Below are positions 10,183 to 16,970 of a stretch of DNA of 64,000 bases, one piece after another. Below the pieces are notes generated by a model that saw nothing but the letters and a program-made list of their open reading frames with translations, made no database searches and had not been told where the DNA came from. The DNA comes from Kribbibacterium absianum (GTDB lineage Bacteria; Actinomycetota; Coriobacteriia; Coriobacteriales; Atopobiaceae), in assembly GCF_030067705.1 (NCBI RefSeq), contig NZ_JASJEX010000001.1:597704-661703 (forward strand). Direction: 5' to 3'. Made by a program: the position numbers and the translations under genes. Each line of letters opens with the position of its first letter. The first letter of the stretch is position 1.

Positions 10183-10668
10183 CTATTCCGCCGCCTCGAC
10201 GCAAAGGCGCGCCAGCGTCTCCGCCATGCCCTCCTCGGTGGTCTGGCGCCGGAGCTCCTCCACCTTGGCGTCGTCCATGAAGATGTTCATGAGAGCCTGG
10301 AGCACGGCCACCTGGTCCTCGGCGTGCGCGAGCAGCCCGAGGTTGATCACCAGCTCCGCGTTCACCGGGACGTCGAGCCCGGCCATGTGCGTGAAGGGCA
10401 CCGGCTTTGCCGGCCGCACCACCGCGATGTAGGGCCGCCCGATGTGCTCCGGGTCCACGTGCGGGATGGCGACCTGGATGGACTCGCACGCGAGCCCCGT
10501 GGGATACGCGGCCTCGCGCTCCCTCACGGCGTCGTACCAGGTGTCCTTGATGTAGCCCCTCTCGTCCAGCCGTGCGCCCAGCTGGGCGAAGAGGTCGTCC
10601 GCGTCCTCGGCGTCGATGTCGAAGAACACAAGCTCAGGCTTGATGAGGCTCACGTCGACCGTGCCCAT
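10183..10668 (-). CDS. PTS EIIA, fructose/galactitol (Gat) type
   Basis: Cytoplasmic phosphocarrier of a sugar phosphotransferase system. The 161 residues match the PTS EIIA type-2 (mannitol/fructose) fold, which includes GatA. The phospho-accepting histidine is H70 in IQVAIPHVDPEHIG. Downstream strands include NLGLLAHAEDQVAVLQAL, typical of the family. It is the last gene of the operon TIM-like, yjbQ-like, aldolase, IIA, starting 15 bp after the aldolase stop. It should pass phosphate from HPr to the IIB at 14452-14739, which then works with the IIC at 15480-16916. The three components lie in separate transcription units, which is unusual. Confidence 0.88.
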   Translation of the reverse strand: MGTVDVSLIKPELVFFDIDAEDADDLFAQLGARLDERGYIKDTWYDAVREREAAYPTGLACESIQVAIPHVDPEHIGRPYIAVVRPAKPVPFTHMAGLDVPVNAELVINLGLLAHAEDQVAVLQALMNIFMDDAKVEELRRQTTEEGMAETLARLCVEAAE

Positions 10669-10683
10669 CGCTCGCTCCTCTCG

Positions 10684-11568
10684 TTAGCCGCGCGGCCTCA
10701 TGACCGGCTTGGCGTCGTTGGCGAAGGTCGTTATCACGCGCGAGGCCTCGGCCAGCAGGCGGTCGTAGGCGGCGGCGCAGAGGTCGTCCCAGAAGACCGG
10801 GCGTCCCTCGTCACGGGCGGCGTCTATCACGGCCGTTGCCGCTTCGCCAGCGTACTTCGATCCGTAGGTGTAGTAGTTGATCTTTCGGATGCCCGCGTCA
10901 ATGGCCGCATGGTAGTCGGCGTCCGAGACGCCGGAGCCTCCGTGCATCACAAGCGGGAGGCCCGAGAGCTCGCGAATCTCGCGGAGCACGTCGAAGGAGA
11001 GGTGCGGCTCGCCCTTGTACAGGCCGTGGACGGTGCCGAACGAGCACGCGAGCGCGTCGCACTGGGTGTCGGCGATGAAGCGGGCGGCCTCGGCCGGGTC
11101 GGTGTACACGGCGGCCGTCTCGTGCGCCAGCTGGCCCGCGCCTCCCTCGCTCGCGCCCATGGAGCCGATCTCGCACTCCAGCCCGGCGTCGAACTCGTCG
11201 CACATGGCACGGGCGCGCAGGGAGTTGGCCACGTTCTGCTCGTAGGGCAGCGTGGAGCCGTCGTACATCGCGCCGGTGAACCCGAGGTCGAGGGCACGGC
11301 GCACGAGGCCGAGGTCCTCGCCGTGGTCCAGGTGCACGCAGACCATCGCGCTCGAGGCGTCGGCCAGCTCGAGCATCGCCGGGCCGATCTGCTCGATGGG
11401 GACGAAGGCCTCATGGGACTGCGCGTGGGCGACGATCACGGGGAACCCGGTGCCCTCGGCGGCGTCGACGGCCGCCCGGAGCATCTCGAAGTTCGGGCAG
11501 TTGAAGGCCGCGACGGCCATGTTCCGCTGGCTTGCGACGGCCAGGATGTCGGTGAGGTTGACGAGCAT
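10684..11568 (-). CDS. Class II ketose-bisphosphate aldolase (Fba/GatY/KbaY family)
   Basis: Zinc-dependent aldolase of 294 residues, cleaving a ketose phosphate to dihydroxyacetone phosphate plus an aldehyde. Visible motifs are the zinc/catalytic segment VCVHLDHGED, the GSTLPYEQN segment, ECEIGSMGASEGG, the zinc-ligand GTVHGLYKGEPHLSF, and the phosphate-binding MHGGSGVSDADY and KINYYTYG segments. The length is close to GatY/KbaY (about 285) rather than longer glycolytic class II Fba. Its neighbours (PTS IIA, TIM-like isomerase, YjbQ-like protein) indicate a catabolic role on a PTS-imported sugar rather than central glycolysis. The exact substrate (tagatose-bisphosphate, a ketose-1-phosphate or another) cannot be told from the sequence. 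Confidence 0.88.
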   Translation of the reverse strand: MLVNLTDILAVASQRNMAVAAFNCPNFEMLRAAVDAAEGTGFPVIVAHAQSHEAFVPIEQIGPAMLELADASSAMVCVHLDHGEDLGLVRRALDLGFTGAMYDGSTLPYEQNVANSLRARAMCDEFDAGLECEIGSMGASEGGAGQLAHETAAVYTDPAEAARFIADTQCDALACSFGTVHGLYKGEPHLSFDVLREIRELSGLPLVMHGGSGVSDADYHAAIDAGIRKINYYTYGSKYAGEAATAVIDAARDEGRPVFWDDLCAAAYDRLLAEASRVITTFANDAKPVMRPRG

Positions 11569-11595
11569 GGGACGTCCTTTCCAGGGGCTTGGGGG

Positions 11596-12117
11596 TTACT
11601 CGCCGATCACGACCACGCGGGCGCGGCGCGTGCGCTCGCGACAGCGGTCGAAGTCCACAAGGTAGATGCTCGCGAGGCCGTTCATGTTGAGCGCGCCGTT
11701 CGAGACCTCGAAGGTCTGGCTAGACCCCACGACGACGGAGCGGAGGTGAGCGTCGCCGTTCCAGAGCTGGGTGCGGTCGCCGCCGGGCAGCCACTTCTCA
11801 AGCTCCGGCCAGGTCTCCACCTCCTCGAAGTGCTGAAGGCCGGGATACCGGTAGGTGCTCCAGTCGTGCTGCTCGGGAAAGATGCGCCCGAGGCCGTCGG
11901 AGAGGTCCGCCTGGAGGAACGTGTCCCCCGCCGGCGTGTGGTCGTGGTCGTACTCCTGTGAGAAGACCGCGCAGGTGGTGTGGCAGGAGATGACCACGGC
12001 GATGCCCTCGACGATGCCGCTCTCGGCCACGATGCCCCGCACGCCGTCGGTGATGTCGACGTAGGTGGGCTTGCCCGCCACGGTCTCGCAGGTGACCGTC
12101 CCTTTGTGCACCGTCAT
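11596..12117 (-). CDS. YjbQ/UPF0047-family protein
   Basis: UPF0047/YjbQ family protein of 173 residues; typical members have about 130-145. The family metal-site signatures are visible: SCHTTCAVFSQEYDHD near the middle of the N-terminal half and LWNGDAHLRSVVVGSSQ in the C-terminal half, with VSNGALNMNGLASIYLVDFD near the end. E. coli YjbQ has weak thiamine-phosphate-synthase activity, but the physiological role of the family is unclear. It lies 2 bp downstream of the TIM-like gene and 27 bp upstream of the aldolase, so it should be co-regulated with sugar catabolism. The extra length comes mainly from the segment around DWSTYRYPGLQHFEEVETWP, between the two signatures. A role in handling a reactive sugar-phosphate intermediate is possible but is inference only. 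Confidence 0.83.
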   Translation of the reverse strand: MTVHKGTVTCETVAGKPTYVDITDGVRGIVAESGIVEGIAVVISCHTTCAVFSQEYDHDHTPAGDTFLQADLSDGLGRIFPEQHDWSTYRYPGLQHFEEVETWPELEKWLPGGDRTQLWNGDAHLRSVVVGSSQTFEVSNGALNMNGLASIYLVDFDRCRERTRRARVVVIGE

Positions 12118-12119
12118 GG

Positions 12120-12836
12120 TCAGCCCTCCGCTTCGATCGTTGCGGCGATCTCTGCGCGAGCGCGGTCGAGCGCGGCGAACATGTCGTCGAGCACCGCGTG
12201 CGGGTCCTCGGCGGCGACGATGCCCGACGTGCCCCCCGACGCGTCGGCGCCGCACATGATCGCGTCGTAGACGTTCTGGCCGCTGTGGATGCCCGCCGCC
12301 TGGAGGACGAGGGTCTCGGGCGAGATCGCCTTCACGGCCTCGGTGGAGCCGCGCATGTAGTCCTCCCCCGCCACCTGACCGGTGCCGATGAGGCTGTTGA
12401 GCTCGCACACCATGACGTCGGGGTGCAGCTGCGCGATGGCCCTTCCCTCCTCGACGGAGTCGGCGCAGACCACCGTGACGATGCCCACCTCGCGGGCGCG
12501 CTGGATCGTGAGCGCCAGCTCGTGGACCGTGAGCGGCAGCTCCGCATGGTTGAGGAACGTGGCCTTGACGCCAGCCGCAGCGAGGGCCTCGGGGAGCACG
12601 TGCCCCATCCCTCGCCCGGGGGTGAGGGACTCCATGTACTGCGCGCAGGGGATCAGGTGCGGGCATTCCGCGATGACCGCCGGCAGGTCGATGAGCTGGG
12701 CCGTGAAGAGCACCTGCACGTCGTACCTTTCGGCGAGCGCGTCGGTGTAACGGGCCAACTCCAGGAGATCCTCGCCGTAGAGGTAGGACTTGGGATTGAC
12801 CACAAAGAACGGTCTTTCGAGCTTCACAGGTTCCAT
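12120..12836 (-). CDS. Triosephosphate-isomerase-like sugar-phosphate isomerase
   Basis: TIM-barrel protein of 238 residues related to TpiA but clearly divergent. The counterparts of the catalytic residues are present: N14 and K16 in VVNPKSYLYG, H97 in FLNHAELPLT (canonical GHSERR) and E145 in VCELNSLIGTGQ (canonical YEPVWAIGTG). The dimer-contact and loop-6 sequences differ, and the Trp before the loop is replaced. The ATG is at 12836. It is the first gene of the operon and lies under a predicted promoter overlapped by an ACTTGT-N14-ACAAGT operator. TIM paralogues in catabolic operons of other bacteria isomerise tetrulose phosphates; a similar specialised isomerase is the likely role here. 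A redundant triosephosphate isomerase is the alternative. Confidence 0.82.
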   Translation of the reverse strand: MEPVKLERPFFVVNPKSYLYGEDLLELARYTDALAERYDVQVLFTAQLIDLPAVIAECPHLIPCAQYMESLTPGRGMGHVLPEALAAAGVKATFLNHAELPLTVHELALTIQRAREVGIVTVVCADSVEEGRAIAQLHPDVMVCELNSLIGTGQVAGEDYMRGSTEAVKAISPETLVLQAAGIHSGQNVYDAIMCGADASGGTSGIVAAEDPHAVLDDMFAALDRARAEIAATIEAEG

Positions 12837-12879
12837 GGGCGCCCTCTCGTCAAGCTGAATGCGGGGACAAGTCGCGGCC

Positions 12880-12908
12880 ATCCTACTTGTTCCGCAGGGA
12901 CGGTACAA
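12880..12908 (-). promoter_or_regulatory. Predicted promoter of the isomerase-yjbQ-aldolase-IIA operon
   Basis: On the minus strand TTGTAC (12903-12908) is separated by exactly 17 bp from TAGGAT (12880-12885), giving a plausible sigma70 promoter about 45 bp before the isomerase ATG. The -35 hexamer lies within one arm of the operator and the -10 abuts the other, so a bound repressor would block RNA polymerase. Confidence 0.65.
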
Positions 12909-12910
12909 GT
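12885..12910. promoter_or_regulatory. Putative GntR operator, copy 1 (ACTTGT-N14-ACAAGT)
   Basis: ACTTGT at 12885-12890 and ACAAGT at 12905-12910 are 14 bp apart. A further ACAAGT half-site is at 12867-12872. The same pair at the same spacing recurs upstream of the PTS IIC gene (15268-15293). It lies between the isomerase operon and the gntR gene, the expected place for autoregulation. The gntR leader also has a hairpin (CGTC-CTTTTCG 12925-12935 with CGAAAAGACG 12960-12969). Confidence 0.7.
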
Positions 12911-13031
12911 CGCTTTTGGGCGAGCGTCCTTTTCGGGTCCCGTGGTTTTCAACCCGCCACGAAAAGACGGGCACCTCTCAGCGCTAAGCTTGGCGCCATC
13001 CGCGAGGCCGTCCAGAAAGACCGAGGAGCCT

Positions 13032-13766
13032 GTGGCCAACGACCGTTCGTCCGAGCCCCTGAGCTCCCAGGTGGCCGAGCACATCCGCAGCAAGATCTAC
13101 GCGAAGGAGTGGGGCCCGGGCGACCGGCTGCCCTCCGAGCACGCCCTGATGGAGCAGTTCGGCGTCAGCCGCGGCACCGTGCGAAGGGCGCTCCAGTCGC
13201 TGATCCAGGAAGGGCTGCTCACGAGCGAGCACGGCCGGGGCACCTTCGTCCGCGTGCCCCGCGTGCTGCACCCCACCGGCAACCGCCCGCTCTCCTTTGC
13301 CGCGGCGCTCGAGGACCAGGGCATCCGGTTCGAGACCACGGTGCTCGAGCGCGAGGCGGTGACGCCTCCCTCCCACGTCGCGACGCGCCTCGACCTGGAC
13401 GGGGCCGACCTCGTGCTCCATTCCCACCGCCTCCGCTGCGACTCCGCCGGCACGCCGCTCATGGCCCTCGACAGCTGGATCCCGCTCAAGCGGTGCCCGG
13501 GCATCGAGCGTCTCGACCTCACCCAGGTGTCCCTGTTCGACGCCGTCCAGCAGACGTCGGGCCTGCTCATCGCTTGGTCCGAGATGTCCTACACGGCGGT
13601 CCTCGCGGGGTCAGACATCGGGGCGGTGCTCGGGGTCCCGGAGACGGCGCCGGCCCTTCGGCTCGACCAGCTCATCTATCTGGAGAGCGGCGACCCCGTG
13701 GAGTGGAGCTCCGTGTTTCTGCCCGGCGGTCACGCGATCACGGGCGTGGGCGTCCAGACGCGCTAG
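13032..13766 (+). CDS. GntR-family (HutC/UTRA) transcriptional regulator
   Basis: DNA-binding regulator of 244 residues. The N-terminal winged helix is typical GntR: LSSQVAEHIRSKIY, GPGDRLPSEHALMEQFGVSR, GTVRRALQSLIQEGLL and the wing GRGTFVRV. The C-terminal UTRA ligand-binding domain starts near residue 75 (NRPLSFAAALEDQGIRFETT). It includes the short strands LVLHSHRLRCD and the C-terminal YLESGDPVEWSSVFLPGG. The start is GTG at 13032, with GAGGAG 3 nt upstream (tight spacing). It is divergent from the sugar operon and next to the ACTTGT-N14-ACAAGT site. UTRA regulators usually sense a phosphorylated sugar, so it is the likely controller of both this operon and IIC. Confidence 0.9.
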   Translation: MANDRSSEPLSSQVAEHIRSKIYAKEWGPGDRLPSEHALMEQFGVSRGTVRRALQSLIQEGLLTSEHGRGTFVRVPRVLHPTGNRPLSFAAALEDQGIRFETTVLEREAVTPPSHVATRLDLDGADLVLHSHRLRCDSAGTPLMALDSWIPLKRCPGIERLDLTQVSLFDAVQQTSGLLIAWSEMSYTAVLAGSDIGAVLGVPETAPALRLDQLIYLESGDPVEWSSVFLPGGHAITGVGVQTR

Positions 13767-14362
13767 TTGGGCTCCCCGGCGTTCGTGGCACCTGGGCGCG
13801 CCGCACGTCTGGCCCGCTTCTGCGCCTTCTCCGCCTCTTTGTCAGCCTTGATCCGCGCCTTGATCTGATCCTCGTGCTCGGCGTACACTCGGTTAGAGCG
13901 GCGCGCCCGTGCCTTGAGCGAGTCCGGGTGCACGCGCTCCTCCAGAGCCTCGAGGGCCTCGGCCAGCTCGAGGCCGCCGGCCATGTGGCCGGCCTGGACC
14001 CAGTAGCGCCCCTTGACCGGGCCGCCCCCGTTCACGCGCACGTAGAGCTTCTCCTTGCCGCCCACCTCACGGACGCTCAGCTCCCGGATCCCCGAGAGCG
14101 GGAACCGGTCCGTGCGGCCGAAGCCCTGGAAGACCAGCTCGTCGTCGGTCAGTGTGACCTTCTCCGGGTTCGCGATCGCCACGAACGTGTTCCAGACCTG
14201 GTAGCCGCACACGAGCAGGACCGCCCAGAGGATGCCGACAGGGAACGCGGAGCCGCCGATGAGCCCCCAGGCCGCCCAGAGCGCGAGCGCAGCGCAGAAG
14301 ACTCCCACCGCGATGACGTCGACGACGTAGTAGCGGCGCTCGAAGGTGTAGGTCCCGCGCAT
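13763..14362 (-). CDS. Membrane protein with PH-like domain, unknown function
   Basis: Unrecognised protein of 199 residues. Two membrane segments lie at about residues 13-35 (VDVIAVGVFCAALALWAAWG) and 41-62 (PVGILWAVLLVCGYQVWNTF). A beta-rich region follows, resembling the bacterial PH-like domain seen in short membrane proteins (VTLTDDELVFQGFGRTDRFP, LSGIRELSVREVGGKEKLYV). The C-terminal tail of about 50 residues is Lys/Arg/Glu-rich and probably helical. It is convergent with gntR: the two stop codons share the tetranucleotide CTAG (13763-13766). It is transcribed with, or just after, the IIB gene on the minus strand. Nothing links it to sugar transport except position. Confidence 0.72.
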   Translation of the reverse strand: MRGTYTFERRYYVVDVIAVGVFCAALALWAAWGLIGGSAFPVGILWAVLLVCGYQVWNTFVAIANPEKVTLTDDELVFQGFGRTDRFPLSGIRELSVREVGGKEKLYVRVNGGGPVKGRYWVQAGHMAGGLELAEALEALEERVHPDSLKARARRSNRVYAEHEDQIKARIKADKEAEKAQKRARRAARPGATNAGEPN

Positions 14363-14395
14363 CGCGCTCCCCTCTCATCGGGCTCGGTCACACGA

Positions 14396-14419
14396 ACGGG
14401 GCCCTCAGCGGAGCCCCGT
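14396..14419 (-). terminator. Possible terminator after PTS IIB
   Basis: A 7-bp stem ACGGGGC/GCCCCGT (14396-14402 with 14413-14419) lies 32 bp past the IIB stop codon, between IIB and the PH-like membrane protein. There is no U-tract, so termination would be partial at best. Confidence 0.35.
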
Positions 14420-14451
14420 GCGCCCTCGTCCAGCCTCAGCTTCGTCGCTCG

Positions 14452-14739
14452 TTAACGGTTCGCCATGAAGTCAAGGATCTGCTGCTCGACGGCCTGGCGC
14501 CCGATGCCGGTGAGGAACGGGATCCCGTTGATGAACTCGCACTCGATGCCGTCCGGCTTCACCGTCGTGGCGATCACCAGGTCGGCGCTCGCGGAGGACG
14601 GCACGGCGTCGGCGATCGAGGTGGTCTTGATCGTGTAGTCGCCGGCGTGCCCGTTGGTGTCCAGGAGGTCCTTGATCTTGTTGCAGACCGCGGTGGAGGT
14701 GGCGATGCCGGAGCCGCAGGCGACGAGGATGGAGGTCAT
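14452..14739 (-). CDS. PTS EIIB, galactitol (Gat) type
   Basis: Cytoplasmic phosphocarrier of 95 residues. The phospho-accepting Cys8 sits in the family P-loop ILVACGSGIATSTAVCNKI, closely resembling GatB. The later strand DLVIATTVKPDG is also typical. It accepts phosphate from IIA (10183-10668) and transfers it to the sugar bound by IIC (15480-16916). It stands alone on the minus strand. Its upstream region (14740-14992) lacks the ACTTGT-N14-ACAAGT operator but has an inverted repeat ATTCTGGG/CCCAGAAT (14800-14807 with 14828-14835), so it may be regulated differently from IIA and IIC. Confidence 0.87.
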   Translation of the reverse strand: MTSILVACGSGIATSTAVCNKIKDLLDTNGHAGDYTIKTTSIADAVPSSASADLVIATTVKPDGIECEFINGIPFLTGIGRQAVEQQILDFMANR

Positions 14740-14992
14740 GGCTGTCCCTTTCGCTGATGGGTGGTGGCGGGCTCTCGGGGCCCGCAGATTCTCGTAGGCA
14801 TTCTGGGGCCCGGGGCACGGCGGCGCGCCCAGAATCCCGCGAACGGCTCCATCATCATGCCATGGAGGCCGCTCGGCGTCCCCCGATGTGGCGCGCCCCG
14901 CTTTTTTGCGATTCGTCGCGATTCATCTGCCAAAGGGAGGGACAGAGAGGATAGAAACACGGCAACGCCCGTCCGCCCACAAGGAGGCAACC

Positions 14993-15178
14993 ATGGCCGA
15001 CACCGAGAAGACCGCGCCCGAGAACACGCGCCCGAACGCCGCACAGATGCAGCAAATCGAGCGCGCCATCATCGACTCCGAGGAGGGGATCTACACCCTC
15101 GACGGCGGCTACGCGCAGGAACAGGAGCTCGAGGGCGCCGTCGACCGGATCCTCGACACCAAGGACCCCGAGGCCTGA
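14993..15178 (+). CDS. Small acidic protein, unknown function
   Basis: A 61-residue ORF starts at ATG 14993 with a strong AAGGAGG ribosome-binding site 5 nt upstream and ends just before a good terminator, so it looks like a real monocistronic gene. The product is strongly acidic (MADTEKTAPENTRPN then QMQQIERAIIDSEEGIY and a Glu/Asp-rich end), probably helical, with no Cys and no membrane segment. An in-frame upstream ATG at 14888 would add an unmatched basic segment. No family is recognised. It lies between IIB (minus) and IIC (plus) but is separated from IIC by the terminator at 15223-15249. Confidence 0.6.
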   Translation: MADTEKTAPENTRPNAAQMQQIERAIIDSEEGIYTLDGGYAQEQELEGAVDRILDTKDPEA

Positions 15179-15222
15179 CCCGGGTCTTCCGTCGATGAAT
15201 CCGCACCGGCGCTGAGCCGCAG

Positions 15223-15249
15223 CGGGGCGTCTTCCAGCGCCCCGTTTTT
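15223..15249 (+). terminator. Intrinsic terminator after the small acidic ORF
   Basis: Stem CGGGGCG/CGCCCCG (15223-15229 with 15238-15244) is followed by TTTTT (15245-15249) on the plus strand. It separates the small ORF from the IIC promoter that begins about 20 bp later. Confidence 0.8.
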
Positions 15250-15267
15250 GCGTCCGAGCGCCCATCG

Positions 15268-15298
15268 ACTTGTACTCTGATTCCGATACAAGTAACGA
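15268..15298 (+). promoter_or_regulatory. Operator copy 2 with overlapping promoter of PTS IIC
   Basis: ACTTGTA (15268-15274) and TACAAGT (15287-15293) form a perfect 7-bp inverted repeat; counted as six-base arms the spacer is 14 bp, identical to the site at 12885-12910. TTGTAC (15270-15275), 17 bp, then TAACGA (15293-15298) gives a promoter with the same overlap as at the isomerase operon. The rest of the 301-bp gap 15179-15479 is a leader of about 175 nt with only a minor hairpin (15431-15449). Confidence 0.7.
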
Positions 15299-15479
15299 GA
15301 GAAACGGCTACTTTAGCGCACTTTCCGCTGCCGCGCGCCACAACGCCCATTGACCTTTCCGTTGAGACCGCTGGACTTCCCGACTCCCTCCGTTGTGGGT
15401 TTTCAGCCAAACCCTGGCGTACGTTTGCAGGTGCAGAGCGCGTGTGCACGTCGCTGCCCCACGGGAAAGGAGCCCCTCT

Positions 15480-16916
15480 ATGGATGCACTCGTCGCCATA
15501 TTCGGAGGTATCTCGAGCCTCGGCGTCTCGGTGGTCATGCCCATCGTGCTGACCATCCTCGGCTGCTGCTTCGGCGCAGGCTTTGGCAAGAGCCTCAAGG
15601 CCGGCCTCACCGTGGGCATCGGCTTCATCGGCCTGAACCTTGTCATCAACCAGCTCATGGGCACGGACCTGGCGGGCGGTGTCGAGGCCATGGTCAACCG
15701 CTTCAGCCTCTCCCTCTCCGTGATGGATGTGGGCTGGCCGGCCGCCTCCGCGATCGCCATGGGCTCCATCGTCGGCACCATCATCATTCCGCTGGCCTTG
15801 GCCGTGAACCTCGTCATGCTGCTGACCAACACCACCCAGACCGCCGACGTCGACATCTGGAACTACTGGCACTTCGCGTTCACCGGCGCCCTCGTCGCCA
15901 TCGTGTGCGACAGCGTTTGGCTCGGCATCGCCGCCGCCGTGATCAACGAGGTCATCGTCCTCGTGATCGGCGACCTCACGGCCCCGCAGGTGGAGAAGTC
16001 GCTCGGACTTCCCGGCGTCTCCATCCCCCACGGCTTCTCCGGCGCCTACGCGCCGATCGCGTACGCGGTGAACTGGCTCATCGACAAGGTCCCCGGTCTG
16101 CGCGACGTCAACATCAACGTCCGTTCGATGCAGAAGCGCTTCGGCGTCTTCGGTGAGCCGGTGCTGCTCGGCGCGATCATCGGCCTGCTCATCGGCCTGC
16201 TCGCCGGCTACGGCTTCCTGCCCGAGACCCTCGAGGACGGCACCACCGTCCCGTCCTTCCTCGCGCTCGCCGTCTCGATGGCCGCCGTCATGGTGCTCAT
16301 CCCGAAGATGGCTGCCCTCTTGATGGAGGGGTTGCTCCCCATCTCCGACGCCGCCTCCGAGATCATCCAGAAGCGTTTCTCCCACCGCGGCAAGATGTAC
16401 ATCGGCCTCGACTCCGCCGTGGGCACCGGCCACCCCGTCACGCTGACGCTGTCGCTCATCCTCGTGCCGGTCGCCGTGTTCCTCGCGTTCGTGCTCCCGG
16501 GGAACCAGGTCATCCCGCTGGCGGACCTCGCCTGCATCCCCTACATGTTTGTGCTCATCACCCCGATCGTCGAGGAGAACGGCTTCCGCGGCCTGCTCGT
16601 GGGCATCGTCGTCCTCGCGGTGGGCTTCTACATCGCGACCGACCTCTCGCCGCTCATCACGAGCGCCGCCGCCAACGTGAACTTCGACATGGGCGGCGCG
16701 GCCGCGATCTCCTCGATCTGCGACGGCGCCAACCCGCTCACCTGGGTGATCACCCGCGTCGGGGCCCTCGGCGCCGGCATCGGCCTGGTCGTCCTGGCCG
16801 TCGCCGCCATCGTGCTCGCCCTCTGGAACCGCAAGCGCATCGTGGCCGAGGCCAAGGCCATGCACGCCGTGACCGACGGTGACGCCGCAAGCGGCACCGG
16901 CGTCACCGCCAAGTAG
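15480..16916 (+). CDS. PTS EIIC permease, galactitol (Gat) type
   Basis: Integral membrane sugar transporter of 478 residues, about the length of GatC. Many hydrophobic segments run the full length, starting with SVVMPIVLTILGCCFGAGFG. The family segments GLTVGIGFIGLNLVINQLMG and GVSIPHGFSGAYAPIAYAVN, and the conserved GTGHPVTLTLSL region, fit the Gat permease family. ATG 15480 has GGAAAGGAG upstream. It is alone on the plus strand under a promoter overlapped by the ACTTGT-N14-ACAAGT operator. It should form a complete PTS with the IIB and IIA encoded elsewhere in the block. Galactitol is only the family name; no galactitol-1-phosphate dehydrogenase or tagatose-6-phosphate kinase is nearby, so the substrate is open. 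Confidence 0.9.
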   Translation: MDALVAIFGGISSLGVSVVMPIVLTILGCCFGAGFGKSLKAGLTVGIGFIGLNLVINQLMGTDLAGGVEAMVNRFSLSLSVMDVGWPAASAIAMGSIVGTIIIPLALAVNLVMLLTNTTQTADVDIWNYWHFAFTGALVAIVCDSVWLGIAAAVINEVIVLVIGDLTAPQVEKSLGLPGVSIPHGFSGAYAPIAYAVNWLIDKVPGLRDVNINVRSMQKRFGVFGEPVLLGAIIGLLIGLLAGYGFLPETLEDGTTVPSFLALAVSMAAVMVLIPKMAALLMEGLLPISDAASEIIQKRFSHRGKMYIGLDSAVGTGHPVTLTLSLILVPVAVFLAFVLPGNQVIPLADLACIPYMFVLITPIVEENGFRGLLVGIVVLAVGFYIATDLSPLITSAAANVNFDMGGAAAISSICDGANPLTWVITRVGALGAGIGLVVLAVAAIVLALWNRKRIVAEAKAMHAVTDGDAASGTGVTAK

Positions 16917-16940
16917 CGGCACACGCGGCACCAACGCACA

Positions 16941-16970
16941 ACGGGCGCTCCTCTTCCGGGGGGCGCCCGT
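16941..16970. terminator. Bidirectional hairpin between IIC and ispG
   Basis: An 8-bp stem ACGGGCGC/GCGCCCGT (16941-16948 with 16963-16970) lies 25 bp after the IIC stop and is followed by CCTTTGT on the plus strand. It separates two convergent genes and could terminate either, though both U-tracts are poor. Confidence 0.5.

Noticed and set aside
8722..11961. Plus-strand ORF of 1079 codons opposite dxr, PTS IIA and the aldolase
   Set aside because: It spans three conserved minus-strand genes and their spacers with no domain of its own; a high-GC artefact.
14888..14992. Longer version of the small acidic ORF from ATG 14888
   Set aside because: The extension is basic and unmatched, while ATG 14993 has a strong AAGGAGG ribosome-binding site.
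15069..16934. Minus-strand ORF of 621 codons opposite PTS IIC
   Set aside because: It has an Asp/His/Gly/Arg-rich shadow composition and no motif, while IIC has clear membrane segments and Gat-family signatures.
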